NCBI GenBank assembly: GCA_963776465.1
Contig: CAVZMV010000002.1
Span: 930,001 to 994,000 of the forward strand
Origin: DASRHK01 sp963776465
GTDB lineage: Bacteria > Pseudomonadota > Gammaproteobacteria > Nevskiales > Nevskiaceae
DNA length: 64,000 nucleotides
Direction: 5' to 3'
In this document: positions 1-7,535 of the stretch, piece after piece
Layout of the letters: the number at the start of each line of letters is the position of its first letter
How positions within the stretch are numbered: the stretch's first letter is position 1
Position numbers and translations under genes: made by a program
Notes under the pieces: model-generated
Seen by the model: only the letters and a program-made list of their open reading frames with translations
What the model was told of the DNA's origin: nothing
The model's database searches: none

Positions 1-1
1 A

Positions 2-586
2 ACCAGTGCGGCTCTGCTGGTCTTGGGCCTTGCGTTTCATGTGGCGGAGGTGGGTCTCATCGGCCTGACGATCATCGTTCTGACGACCGCGTTCAACGGA
101 ATCGTTGAGGAGCGCCGGCTGGGCCATGCCTTTGAAGAAGCACTGCCGTTCACCTCCTTGCTGGTTACGTTCTTCGCGATCATCGCGGTTATCCACCAGC
201 AGCACCTTTTTCATCCCGTTATCGACCTCGTTCTGCAGCAGAGCGGACGTCAGCAGCTCATCTGGATGTACGCGGCCAATGGATTGCTGTCGGCCATCAG
301 CGACAACGTCTTTGTAGCGACGATCTACATCTCCGAACTGAAGTCCGCTCTGGAGATAGGGACGGTGACCCGGGCGCAGTTCGACTTGCTGGCAGTAAGC
401 GTGAATACGGGAACGAACATTCCGAGCGTGGCCACACCCAACGGCCAAGCAGCTTTCCTTTTTCTACTCACCTCGTCGCTCGCGCCGCTCATCCGCCTTG
501 GCTACGGCACCATGCTGTGGATGGCGCTCCCATACACCATCGTGATGACTGCAACAGGGCTCCTTGCAACAGTTCTATGGCTCTGA
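2..586 (+). CDS. nhaB: Na+/H+ antiporter NhaB, C-terminal part (cut by window start)
   Basis: Inner-membrane sodium/proton antiporter of the NhaB family, for pH and Na+ homeostasis. The reading frame is already open at base 2, so the N-terminal ~60% lies outside the window (the E. coli protein is about 510 residues; 194 are visible). Seen: several hydrophobic helices, the family-typical stretch SDNVFVATIYI, then NTGTNIPSVATPNGQAAFLF and the end LIRLGYGTMLWMALPYTIV, which I recognise as the conserved NhaB C-terminus. The final stop is at 584-586. The pentapeptide-repeat lipoprotein gene follows on the same strand. Base composition is lower in GC than the right part of the window. Confident on family; allele completeness is unknown. 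Confidence 0.9.
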   Translation, partial: TSAALLVLGLAFHVAEVGLIGLTIIVLTTAFNGIVEERRLGHAFEEALPFTSLLVTFFAIIAVIHQQHLFHPVIDLVLQQSGRQQLIWMYAANGLLSAISDNVFVATIYISELKSALEIGTVTRAQFDLLAVSVNTGTNIPSVATPNGQAAFLFLLTSSLAPLIRLGYGTMLWMALPYTIVMTATGLLATVLWL

Positions 587-626
587 AGCGGTTCCCAAAC
601 AGGTGGGCGGCGCCTAGACTTTGGAT

Positions 627-1280
627 ATGTCCCGTCTGCTGATCCCCATTGTCGTGGCTTGCAGCTTCCTCGTCGGCGGCTGCGCGCAACAGCGGTCGAG
701 CTGCGCCACCGGCCCAAAGGCGAGCTGTCGAGGCGCCGAGCTCAAATCGGCGCTGCTGCAGGGCAAGGATTTGAGCGGTGGCGACTTTCGCGACGCAAAT
801 CTGGAGGGCACTTTCCTAGTGGGCGCAAACCTGCGGGGTGCCAGCTTCCATGGCGCCAATCTGAGTTATGCGAACCTCACAGGCGCCGATCTGCGCAACG
901 CCAACCTGGAAGGCGCCAACTTGCAGCACACGACGTTTTCAAAAGCCTTGATGAGCGAGGCCATCTTGATCAACGCTCGGGGCGACCGGACGTCGCTCGA
1001 TGGATCGGACTTGACGCGCGTGCGGGCGGAAGGCGCCGAGCTCACAACAGCCAATATGTTCGCGGCCAACCTGGTCGAATCGGACTGGCGCAACGCAAAG
1101 CTTTCCGGAGGAAAGTTTGGTGCTGCAAACGCCTATCACGCGAACTTTTCCTCTGCGATCCTGGATGAAGCGGACATCTCGGGTATGCACCTCAATGGCG
1201 CGCGCTGGATTGACGGCAAGACCTGCGGCGTCGGCTCGATCGGTTCCTGCAAGCCGGGTCCCGATCTCCAAGGGCAGTAA
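627..1280 (+). CDS. Pentapeptide-repeat lipoprotein
   Basis: Small envelope lipoprotein of unknown role. The start is taken as ATG 627 (MSRLL); a TTG two codons earlier (621) is also possible. Residues 1-19 form a signal sequence ending in the lipobox LVGGC. From about residue 33 to 190 the protein is built of A(D/N)LxX pentapeptides (for example ANLRGASFHGANLSYANL), predicted to fold as a right-handed quadrilateral beta-helix. The central repeats are partly degenerate (EAILINARGDRTSLDGSDL). A C-terminal Cys pair (TCGVGSIGSC) may form a disulphide in the periplasm. It sits between nhaB and a CNNM-type membrane protein, all co-directional. Function is not predictable: family members include gyrase-protecting proteins, but those are cytoplasmic. 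Confidence 0.8.
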   Translation: MSRLLIPIVVACSFLVGGCAQQRSSCATGPKASCRGAELKSALLQGKDLSGGDFRDANLEGTFLVGANLRGASFHGANLSYANLTGADLRNANLEGANLQHTTFSKALMSEAILINARGDRTSLDGSDLTRVRAEGAELTTANMFAANLVESDWRNAKLSGGKFGAANAYHANFSSAILDEADISGMHLNGARWIDGKTCGVGSIGSCKPGPDLQGQ

Positions 1281-1316
1281 GGTCACGAGAAGGCCTTTCT
1301 CGGCGCCAACCACCTA

Positions 1317-2696
1317 GTGATAGCGAACACTGGTCTAGTTGTCATCGCGGTTGGCCTAGTGTTGGTCAACGCGTTCTTCGTCGCCGCAGAATTTGCCATC
1401 GTCAAGCTGCGGGTCACACGCGTCCAGGAACTTGCCAAGGTGCATGGCTGGCGAGGACGCATTCTTGCAGCGATTCACCACAAGCTAGACGCTTACCTTT
1501 CGGCGTGTCAACTCGGCATCACGCTCGCGTCGCTGGGTCTTGGATGGATCGGCGAACCCGCTTTTGCAGTCCTGCTCGAGGCTCCCGCGGAATGGCTCGG
1601 CCTCGATGACGATCCTCAGAAAGTGGAGGCCGCGGCATTCGTCTTCGCGTTTTCGACGATCACTTTCCTGCATATCGTCATCGGTGAGCAGGCGCCGAAG
1701 TCGATGGCCATCCGCAGGGCCGAAGCCGTGTCCCTGTGGACCGCGCTGCCGTTGTGGTTGTTCTACTGGGTCGCCTTCCCTTTCATCTGGCTTCTCAACT
1801 TGAGCGCGACCTGGGTATTGCGAGTGATGGGCCTTGGAGGCCGTGATCCACACACCCACGAAACACCCTATACACGACAGGAGCTCCGATCGATCCTCAG
1901 CATGAGCCGCCCCGCGTCGGAAGGTCCGGAGCGGGCCATCGCGGCCGCTGCGACGCACGCGCTGGAACTCCCGGAACTGCATGTCAGCGATCTGATGCGT
2001 CCGCAGCGCGAGATGGTGAGTCTGCGTAAGAACGCCAGATACGTGGATGTGTGGCGGCTAATCCGCGAGCATCGCTACAGCCGCTACCCCGTTGTCGAAG
2101 CTGAAGGCGAAGTGATCGGAATTCTCCATCTCAAGGACATTTGCATGGAGGACGATGGGCCCGACTATTCATCCCGACTGACGCGATGGGTTCACGAGCC
2201 GGTGTGGATCGCAGAAGAGAGTTCGGTTGCCGAGCTCCTGCGCTTGTTCCAGGAGGGCTTGAGCCATTTTGCGATCGCCAGCAGTGCCAACGGCCACACG
2301 ACCGGGTTCCTGACGCTAGAAGACGTGCTGGAATCGATCTTCGGCGAAATCATTGACGAGCACGAAAGACAGCGTCGCCAGCAGGTCCGCCGTGAGCCAC
2401 GCTGGGACGGTTACGGCAAGCTGCTGGCGCGAGGCGATACAGCGCTCTTCCGCATCGAGCGCGAGCTTGGCCGCAATATCGAAAGCAGCAAGGACATTGG
2501 GACCGTCGCTGGCCTCCTGATGCGAAAGCTCGAACGGGTTCTGCAAACGGGCGACTGGATCGAGCACGATGGCTTGCGATTTGACGTTCTGAAAGCGCAG
2601 GGGCCGCGCGCGCACTGGGTTCGGATCGGTTCTGCCGACCCTGACTTACCCTTGCAGAGACCGGCGCAGCAACCAGAAGCCACTGAAATCCGATAG
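1317..2696 (+). CDS. CNNM/CorB-type transporter-like protein (DUF21-CBS-CorC_HlyC; 'hemolysin family')
   Basis: 459-residue inner-membrane protein of the family often labelled hemolysin or CorB; characterised relatives act in Mg2+/Co2+ homeostasis. Order of parts: DUF21 membrane domain, residues ~1-190 (MIANTGLVVIAVGLVLVNAF, then the typical FVAAEFAIVKLRVTRV, GITLASLGLGWIGEPA and IVIGEQAPKSMAI); a CBS pair, ~220-345 (DLMRPQREMVSL, RYSRYPVVE, VIGILHLKDI, HTTGFLTLEDVLESIFGEI); and a CorC_HlyC domain, ~365-440 (ARGDTALFRIERELG ... HDGLRFDVL). The start is GTG at 1317, with no good Shine-Dalgarno close by; length agrees with the family. The name hemolysin is historical and says nothing about toxicity. 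Confidence 0.88.
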   Translation: MIANTGLVVIAVGLVLVNAFFVAAEFAIVKLRVTRVQELAKVHGWRGRILAAIHHKLDAYLSACQLGITLASLGLGWIGEPAFAVLLEAPAEWLGLDDDPQKVEAAAFVFAFSTITFLHIVIGEQAPKSMAIRRAEAVSLWTALPLWLFYWVAFPFIWLLNLSATWVLRVMGLGGRDPHTHETPYTRQELRSILSMSRPASEGPERAIAAAATHALELPELHVSDLMRPQREMVSLRKNARYVDVWRLIREHRYSRYPVVEAEGEVIGILHLKDICMEDDGPDYSSRLTRWVHEPVWIAEESSVAELLRLFQEGLSHFAIASSANGHTTGFLTLEDVLESIFGEIIDEHERQRRQQVRREPRWDGYGKLLARGDTALFRIERELGRNIESSKDIGTVAGLLMRKLERVLQTGDWIEHDGLRFDVLKAQGPRAHWVRIGSADPDLPLQRPAQQPEATEIR

Positions 2697-2970
2697 GTCG
2701 CTCCCTCGCTCGCCGACGCGCTGCGCCGAACTGCAGCACTGTGATGCACTCCGATCCCAAGAACTCGACGCCGACGCGAAGGTTCGATGCGCGCAGCGCG
2801 CTTGCCGCTCAGACTTGACGCGGAGACGCTGAACGTCCGCTTTCGGGACGATGTCGATCGATTGAGTGTCTGCAACGGGTCGATCTGAGTCGTTCGAATG
2901 ACCGCGGCAGAAAAAAGCTGACGTTCGAAGTTCTGGTCCGGCACAAACCGGATCTCTGCCCGACGAGTAG
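2697..2970. other. Intergenic stretch, no gene seen
   Basis: Lies between the convergent CNNM-like gene and the small phosphatase gene. No reading frame here resembles a protein, and neither missing half of the methyltransferase at 10.6 kb nor an attachment repeat could be found in it. A short GC-rich self-complementary run (gcgcgcagcgcgc, around 2,789) is the only structure noted and has no T-tract. Confidence 0.5.
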
Positions 2971-3327
2971 CTATTTTCGCGGAAGGTGTCCCTGCATTCT
3001 CAGCTTCAACAACCGCACGAGCCGCGGGTCCATGAACTCGTATTTGTCCGGGACGTCCAAACACACGATTCGCTTGCTCTTGAGCAAGGCCGGAAACATC
3101 GTTTGGAGCTTGTTCCTATGGACACGCTCCATCGCAAAAATCTTGTCGGACCATTCGATCAAATCCTCGCTTATCGGATTGTCAGCGCTCGGTTCGATGC
3201 CCGCCGAGGCGGTTTCAACGCCAGGATAGCTCTGGAAAACCCGCTCTGCCGTGGGGCTGCGGAGGCGCGCAAGGCTGCAAACAAAAAGGATACGCAGGCG
3301 TTTCGCTCGGATTATGTCAAAGGTCAA
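2971..3327 (-). CDS. Small low-molecular-weight protein tyrosine phosphatase-like protein
   Basis: 118-residue cytoplasmic protein resembling the short LMW-PTP-like family. The hallmark phosphate loop is near the N-terminus: ILFVCSLARLRSPTAERVF contains C-x5-R-S (Cys, then Arg, then Ser). Later FAMERVHRNKL and the C-terminal CLDVPDKYEFMDPRLVRLL match the short relatives, which replace the classical DP motif region with VPDxYEFMDP. The frame opens right after a stop, and TTG at 3327 is the only sensible start. A perfect 20-bp palindrome (3337-3356) sits 10 bp upstream and is probably its operator. Real substrates of this family are unknown. It belongs to the low-GC island. Confidence 0.78.
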   Translation of the reverse strand: MTFDIIRAKRLRILFVCSLARLRSPTAERVFQSYPGVETASAGIEPSADNPISEDLIEWSDKIFAMERVHRNKLQTMFPALLKSKRIVCLDVPDKYEFMDPRLVRLLKLRMQGHLPRK

Positions 3328-3336
3328 TTACCGCTC

Positions 3337-3356
3337 AAATGGATAATTATCCATTT
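3337..3356. promoter_or_regulatory. Perfect 20-bp palindrome, candidate operator
   Basis: AAATGGATAATTATCCATTT is identical to its own reverse complement over all 20 bases. It lies 10 bp upstream of the start of the phosphatase-like gene, where a dimeric repressor would block transcription or initiation. A further AT-rich GATAATTGGG / AATAATTG tract follows at about 3,361-3,378. The DNA-binding partner is unknown; the nearest regulator is the XRE protein at 4018, which has a different dyad in front of it. Confidence 0.6.
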
Positions 3357-3588
3357 CGCCGATAATTGGGAATAATTGCGACTCTCCTGCTTCGCAGCAG
3401 GGGCCGCACGCTTTCTTAGTGCGCTCTCTTGGAGATTCAAAATCGCCTGAGCCACGGTTCCTTGATCGGCTACGACATAAGTAGTGAGCGACTTTTTCTG
3501 TGCGTGCTTCAGGAAACGCGCATCTGACACTTCGATAGAAGAAGTGCGACGGTTCGCCTACGCCATCTCGTTGCGTAGACCCGTTTGC
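3357..3588. other. Intergenic stretch with only a doubtful small frame
   Basis: A minus-strand frame from GTG 3530 to 3324 could encode 68 residues (begins MSDARFLKHAQKK), but it has no visible ribosome-binding site, its end runs through the palindrome at 3337-3356, and it overlaps the phosphatase start. I recognise no family. It is more likely leader or non-coding sequence, though a small regulator cannot be excluded. Confidence 0.3.
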
Positions 3589-3939
3589 TTATGAACCGGA
3601 ACTACTCATCTCCGCAGCTGGCGGCGGCCGCTTGTTTACAAATTTGTCGATGAAGTCAGCCATCGAGAATTGGTAGATCAATGCATCTCGCGGAATCTGG
3701 ACGCCGTGCCTCCGCGCTAGTTCCTTTGCAAAGTCCAGTTGTCTCTCTGTTGGAGGCTTGAGATCTGGGTCCAGCAGTTTTCCGAGTACGTGGACCAGCT
3801 GACGAAGCATTGTTGCTGCAAGCGCGCTCCGGGCCTCTTCCGTAACCATCCGCGACATCTGTTGATTGATCACGGTGGCGACGGCAGGCGGCACCGATAG
3901 GTGGAATTCAATCGACTCCGACGTGAGGGACAGCTCCAA
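3589..3939 (-). CDS. Small protein of unknown function with a (P)TERQLDFAKELA-type C-terminal motif
   Basis: 116 residues, soluble. I do not recognise a named family for the whole protein. Residues ~78-110 (PTERQLDFAKELARRHGVQIPRDAL ... FIDKF, quoted in part) resemble a short helical module (T-x-K/R-Q-x-x-Y/F-A-x-x-L/I-A) found at the ends of various plasmid- and phage-linked proteins. The N-terminal half (FHLSVPPAVATVINQQMSRMV) is predicted mixed alpha/beta. The start is TTG 3939, the only start codon open in frame; no clear Shine-Dalgarno. It is divergent from the XRE regulator, sharing a 70-bp intergenic region with a CTAGG dyad, so it is probably controlled by it. Part of the low-GC island. 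Confidence 0.55.
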   Translation of the reverse strand: MELSLTSESIEFHLSVPPAVATVINQQMSRMVTEEARSALAATMLRQLVHVLGKLLDPDLKPPTERQLDFAKELARRHGVQIPRDALIYQFSMADFIDKFVNKRPPPAAEMSSSGS

Positions 3940-3960
3940 TGGCGGGCATCCGGCGTTAGC

Positions 3961-3977
3961 CTAGGTGCTAATCCTAG
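3961..3977. promoter_or_regulatory. CTAGG-N7-CCTAG dyad between divergent genes, candidate XRE operator
   Basis: Inverted repeat CTAGG (3961-3965) and CCTAG (3973-3977) separated by 7 bp, lying between the unknown gene starting at 3939 and the XRE regulator starting at 4018. Small XRE or C-protein-type regulators usually bind such dyads in their own promoter, so autoregulation and control of the divergent gene are likely. Binding is inference. Confidence 0.5.
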
Positions 3978-4017
3978 TATGTAGAATCGTAGTCTGCATC
4001 CACCGACGCTTTTGGAC

Positions 4018-4269
4018 ATGGCAGTCCAGTCCAATAAGTGTCGGCTCCTCTCGGTCTTTGCACGCAATGTGCGTGCGGAGCGCTTGCGCTTGGGCCTATC
4101 CCAGGAGGCGCTGGCTGAGCGTGCCGGCGTTCATCGAACCTACGTCGGCATGATTGAGCGCCGCGAAAAAAACGTCACGATCTACAACATAGAGCGGATT
4201 GCGGTCGCTCTAAGAATCAAGCCAGCGCTCCTGTTGGATGAGAATAGGTCTTCAGGTCTTGCCAGCTAG
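4018..4269 (+). CDS. XRE-family transcriptional regulator (C-protein-like)
   Basis: 83-residue single-domain helix-turn-helix protein. Residues ~12-70 form an HTH_3 fold: FARNVRAERLRLGLSQEALA, then ERAGVHRTYVGMIERREKNV and the closing helix IERIAVALRI. The arrangement LSQEALAERAGVHRTYVGMIER is very like controller (C) proteins of restriction-modification systems and like element-borne repressors. The start is ATG 4018; a TTG at 4012 is in frame. The next gene (4334) is on the same strand 64 bp downstream. No restriction enzyme or partner methylase is in the island part visible here, so an R-M role is not supported; it more likely regulates island genes and itself. Confidence 0.82.
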   Translation: MAVQSNKCRLLSVFARNVRAERLRLGLSQEALAERAGVHRTYVGMIERREKNVTIYNIERIAVALRIKPALLLDENRSSGLAS

Positions 4270-4333
4270 CGCTCGTCGCTAGCGTGAGTGGCGCGGCGAT
4301 CGGGGGCGTAGCACTTAGCTAGGGGAATTAGGC

Positions 4334-5044
4334 ATGCATGCCGAGGCGCGACTCACGTTCACAAATCAAAGCCCTCCGGACGCGGCTGACGTCGGGCACT
4401 ACCTTTTCCTTTTTCGCGGAGTGTACGTAGCAGCCATACTGCGGCCTGGCTTCGCAAACCGACCGGTAGGTCGGTTACCGGAGCTTGATCAGCGGCTGCG
4501 GCGATACTTGCAGCAGCTTGACCTTGACGCGGTCGGCGCATTGTTTGCGCACGAACTGGGCACAGATTCGCTTTCCGTGCGACGTATTGCAGTGCAGAGC
4601 CCGCTGGAAATCGTCATGGTCGGCATCCCGGCGGCTCTCGCTCTTGCGGTGATAATCTCCGGCGGCAAGATCAAGTTTGATCCGAAGGCGGGTAGTGTTG
4701 AAGCTGAACTCCCAGCTCTTGCCGATGGTATTCGCAAGTTACGCGAAGTCCTCACGAAGCGAGCGAACGCACCGCTTGACTACGGTATTCGGCCAAAGCA
4801 AGTGACCTTGTCTCCGCAAGAGCTCAAGGAGCTGCTCAAGTTCGACCCTGCATCTGAGAAACGCGGTGGCTTTCAGCGCGTGCTCATCGGCATGCAGTTC
4901 CGCGTTAACAGGAAAACCCGCGAACTCCAACTGCTACCTCATGACATTGAAGTCATCATCAAGCATGGCCGAAACCCGCGGAAGGGTGGTTGGCAATCGA
5001 GCATCAAAAAAATCTTTGGGCGACATTTCGATCTGAACCCGTAG
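4334..5044 (+). CDS. Unknown protein with one central transmembrane/hydrophobic helix
   Basis: 236 residues, no family recognised. Layout: N-terminal ~90 residues soluble; a hydrophobic segment at ~96-113 (EIVMVGIPAALALAVIISGG) long enough to span a membrane; then a charged, mainly helical C-terminal half ending in HGRNPRKGGW and IFGRHFDL. The start ATG 4334 has a Shine-Dalgarno-like AGGGGAA 7 bp upstream. It follows the XRE gene and is probably co-regulated. A soluble-TM-soluble layout beside an XRE repressor and a recombinase module is typical of accessory genes, including some defence effectors, but nothing here identifies a biochemical activity. Confidence 0.6.
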   Translation: MHAEARLTFTNQSPPDAADVGHYLFLFRGVYVAAILRPGFANRPVGRLPELDQRLRRYLQQLDLDAVGALFAHELGTDSLSVRRIAVQSPLEIVMVGIPAALALAVIISGGKIKFDPKAGSVEAELPALADGIRKLREVLTKRANAPLDYGIRPKQVTLSPQELKELLKFDPASEKRGGFQRVLIGMQFRVNRKTRELQLLPHDIEVIIKHGRNPRKGGWQSSIKKIFGRHFDLNP

Positions 5045-5116
5045 CCGGTAACCTTACGGCATCGACACCGACCACTAGCTTTCGGTATGAAGTGCAAGTC
5101 AGCATAGGCGACGTTG

Positions 5117-5545
5117 TTATTTTCCGTGTGGCCACTGCACCACGTTGTCTGCTCCTAGTTCCTTCTTAAGCCGTGCGACTTCGTGTGTGAGTTCTATGAT
5201 CTTTTCGCGGGCTGACTGCAGGTCGGACACCATTGCGTCGTATTGCACCTTCATGTCGACTTTGTCTTGCTTGAGTTCACGGTTGCGACGGCGTGCAGCT
5301 TCAACGAGTGACGTCGGGGATGGTCTCGTGTCGCCAGGATTGTCCTCGGTCCACTGCTTAATCTCTCGAATCAGGTCGGGATAGCGATTCTTTCGAAGAG
5401 CGGTCGGGTCACGTCCCGCTTCGCGGGCGACGTTGTTCTGGCTTACGGGCGTGCCCTTGGGCAGCTGAACTGTACGGCCTGTTCTGAGCCGCTCAAATGC
5501 GGCTAGATATTGAGCTTCTGCGCTCTCTCGCTCAGGCTGTGACAC
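5117..5545 (-). CDS. Small HTH/coiled-coil protein of the recombinase module (TnpC/GmtX-like role)
   Basis: 142 residues. The N-terminal half (~20-65) reads as a small helix-turn-helix: VSQNNVAREAGRDPTALRKN followed by RYPDLIREI. The C-terminal half (~80-130) is a coiled coil (VDMKVQYDAMVSDLQSAREK and onward, heptad-like). It is the last gene of the module and overlaps the end of the preceding recombinase gene by 14 bp, so translation is coupled. In Tn554-type elements a similar small protein (TnpC) follows the two recombinases, and gamma-mobile-trio elements carry a small third protein. I infer an accessory DNA-binding role in excision or orientation of integration; homology to either was not tested. 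Confidence 0.65.
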   Translation of the reverse strand: MSQPERESAEAQYLAAFERLRTGRTVQLPKGTPVSQNNVAREAGRDPTALRKNRYPDLIREIKQWTEDNPGDTRPSPTSLVEAARRRNRELKQDKVDMKVQYDAMVSDLQSAREKIIELTHEVARLKKELGADNVVQWPHGK

Positions 5546-7535
5546 GTGAGAACCTCTCTACAGCGCCCAGCTTCTCCCGCAGCGCACGATGCAGGGGCGT
5601 GGCTTTGGGCAGGTCTTTCAGCCGGACCACCATCGTTCTCCCCATAGCGCTGACGGCGGGCCGCTTTGTTCGGTCTAGCAAAGCGTCGACGCAGCCAGGG
5701 CAATGCACATAGTTGTCCCAGCCGCCGTAAGGACATCGATCCCTGCGGAGACACAATCCGAAAAGCGTAGCGCGAATCGCGACGCGCCCCGCCTTCATTT
5801 CCTTCTGGATTTCAGCGGAACTCGCTGTGTGATGCAGATTAACCAGGACGGCCGCCTTTCTTTTCTCCCCGTATGGGCTGATCCATCGCGAGTCGGAGAG
5901 TTGGGTCGCAAGCCTCGCGGCGGCGGCATAACGCTCGTTGATCAACTCAGTGGCGAACGTGCTGTTGAATCGTAGTTTCGCGAAGCCGCGGTTGTAGTAA
6001 ATCGTCTGCTGTCGAACAAGGTGTTTCGCTTGCAGTTGCTGAGACTCGATACTTACTTCCCCCGAAGCCGCCATCATGACCAAGGCTGTTCTTCGCAATT
6101 GATGGGGGTGGAAATGCCAAGGCTGCCCGATCGCGTACTGAACCTGATTCAGCGTGGGTTCCACTGACCTAGCAATGCGTTCATCCTCGGGCTGAATGAG
6201 TAGTTGGGCCTCGTCGAAGAGTTTTGGGCAGTATTGCCGCCACTGGCCGAGGCCCGTGACCCGCTCGCGGATGGAGGAAGTTCGTCTCGCAACCGAAGGT
6301 CGGCCGGACGCCCATGGTTCAGTGCCCGGGGTATGCAGGTACGGGTTTGCCATGTGCTCCGGCAAGACGACGATGCTTTCGTCGTGCGCCGCAAGGCTCA
6401 TCCGAAGTCGTGCGACGAAGGTCATAGCTTTGACCGCGATCTCTGCTTCAGGCGCGGTGACCCAACGCGCGTCATCGTCTTGGGTAGTCTTAGTTGTTTC
6501 TCCGGAGAGGCTGTAGAGACGGCCTAGCCGAGGGTCTTCTTCCACCTTGAGACAATCCGTCCGCAGCGTGCTGGACTCCTGAGCTCGGATACCGCTCCAC
6601 GTCATCAGGTAGTTTCTACCAACGAAAAGAATCTGGTTGAAATAGCGAGCAAGGCTCCTAACGGAGTTGCGAGAAGCAGATTCTTGTTCGGCGTCTCCAG
6701 CCCAGCGCATGAGCAGATCAGCTACGCCGTAGCGTTCGGCAATATCCATAAATGGGCCCAACTTTACGTTCCCTTTGAGGTGGAAGCCGCTATTGAACGG
6801 ACCCTTGTGTACCTCCTTATCCCAACGAGCTGCCTTCAACGTGCCGTAGTTAGTGACGTAGGCTTTGACGGCTAGCGTGAAGAGATCCTCCAATGCTTTC
6901 TGATGGGATAGCGCCTCTTCTAGAAAATGTCGGCAGCGCGCCTCTTGGTAAAGCCAGAGTCGAGGCGGAATGAAGGGCGTCTGTTCCTTGGCGCCTCGAT
7001 TCGGAACGAGCCGCGCGAGATGCGCAATTTGAGCGGGGGTCAGCAGTGTGAAGCCGAGGACATCTCTCGCACTGTACAGCTCGTCCAGAAGACCAATAAG
7101 TGGCTTCTTGTAAATCGGAGATATCGCTGGAGCCAGGTCATCAGTGACGACTGCATCAAACCTATGTAGTGAGGACGCAGGGATAGGCTTCTCGATGCTT
7201 GATGGAACTGCAAAGACTGGCTTCAGTGCTGCCGCGTAACTCTTCAATGTCATCGGACTGATGGAGCGGCGTTCGCCGAATTTGAACCACGCCATCACGA
7301 GTTGAAATAACCGAAGATTCTCCGGAGTAAGGCTGACATTCGTGGAACGAACTCTATCGAGGACAATTACGCATGACCGCCGAGCCTCGTAGCTAGAATC
7401 CCAGCGTGGGTCCGACAGGACGCTGACCGCACTGCCATCGGGACCAGTCGTTACCGCGAAATTCCTAGGGGGCGGCCACTCGAGCAAGCTGCTCGGCAAG
7501 TCGGCATTGTCTTCATGGACCCTAAGTGCTCGCAT
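5532..7535 (-). CDS. Tyrosine recombinase with C-terminal Cys cluster (TnpB-like), third of trio
   Basis: 667-residue DNA breaking-rejoining enzyme. Catalytic residues can be followed: Arg I in TWSGIRAQESSTLR, a beta-hairpin Lys in GETTKTTQDD, box II HPHQLRRTA (H-x-x-R), the second His in AKHLVRQQT, and the nucleophile Tyr in TIYYNRGF. After the catalytic domain a ~150-residue extension holds four cysteines (C-x5-C in GLCLRRDRC and C-x2-C in VHCPGCVD), a likely zinc site, as in Tn554 TnpB-like proteins. The family is normally about 630-700 residues. The gene starts inside the end of the preceding recombinase (14-bp overlap) and its end overlaps the small HTH gene. Its catalytic set looks complete. 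Confidence 0.85.
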   Translation of the reverse strand: MRALRVHEDNADLPSSLLEWPPPRNFAVTTGPDGSAVSVLSDPRWDSSYEARRSCVIVLDRVRSTNVSLTPENLRLFQLVMAWFKFGERRSISPMTLKSYAAALKPVFAVPSSIEKPIPASSLHRFDAVVTDDLAPAISPIYKKPLIGLLDELYSARDVLGFTLLTPAQIAHLARLVPNRGAKEQTPFIPPRLWLYQEARCRHFLEEALSHQKALEDLFTLAVKAYVTNYGTLKAARWDKEVHKGPFNSGFHLKGNVKLGPFMDIAERYGVADLLMRWAGDAEQESASRNSVRSLARYFNQILFVGRNYLMTWSGIRAQESSTLRTDCLKVEEDPRLGRLYSLSGETTKTTQDDDARWVTAPEAEIAVKAMTFVARLRMSLAAHDESIVVLPEHMANPYLHTPGTEPWASGRPSVARRTSSIRERVTGLGQWRQYCPKLFDEAQLLIQPEDERIARSVEPTLNQVQYAIGQPWHFHPHQLRRTALVMMAASGEVSIESQQLQAKHLVRQQTIYYNRGFAKLRFNSTFATELINERYAAAARLATQLSDSRWISPYGEKRKAAVLVNLHHTASSAEIQKEMKAGRVAIRATLFGLCLRRDRCPYGGWDNYVHCPGCVDALLDRTKRPAVSAMGRTMVVRLKDLPKATPLHRALREKLGAVERFSRVTA

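Noticed and set aside
1317..2696. Annotation as a haemolysin toxin.
   Set aside because: DUF21-CBS-CorC layout is that of CNNM/CorB ion-homeostasis proteins; the haemolysin name is historical.
3358..3368. CGATAATTGG near 3,360 resembles CGATAACTGG at the methylase junction (~10,600) and could be the other attachment site.
   Set aside because: It is inverted relative to the expected direct repeat, has a mismatch and no further similarity on either side.
4018..5044. XRE plus next gene as a restriction-modification or toxin-antitoxin pair.
   Set aside because: The 236-aa protein shows no nuclease, methylase or known toxin motif, and the only methylase nearby belongs to the other side of the junction.
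5090..5116. GCCTAT...TGACT similarity between both ends of the recombinase module as possible terminal repeats.
   Set aside because: Only short, differently spaced matches; no better than chance on inspection.
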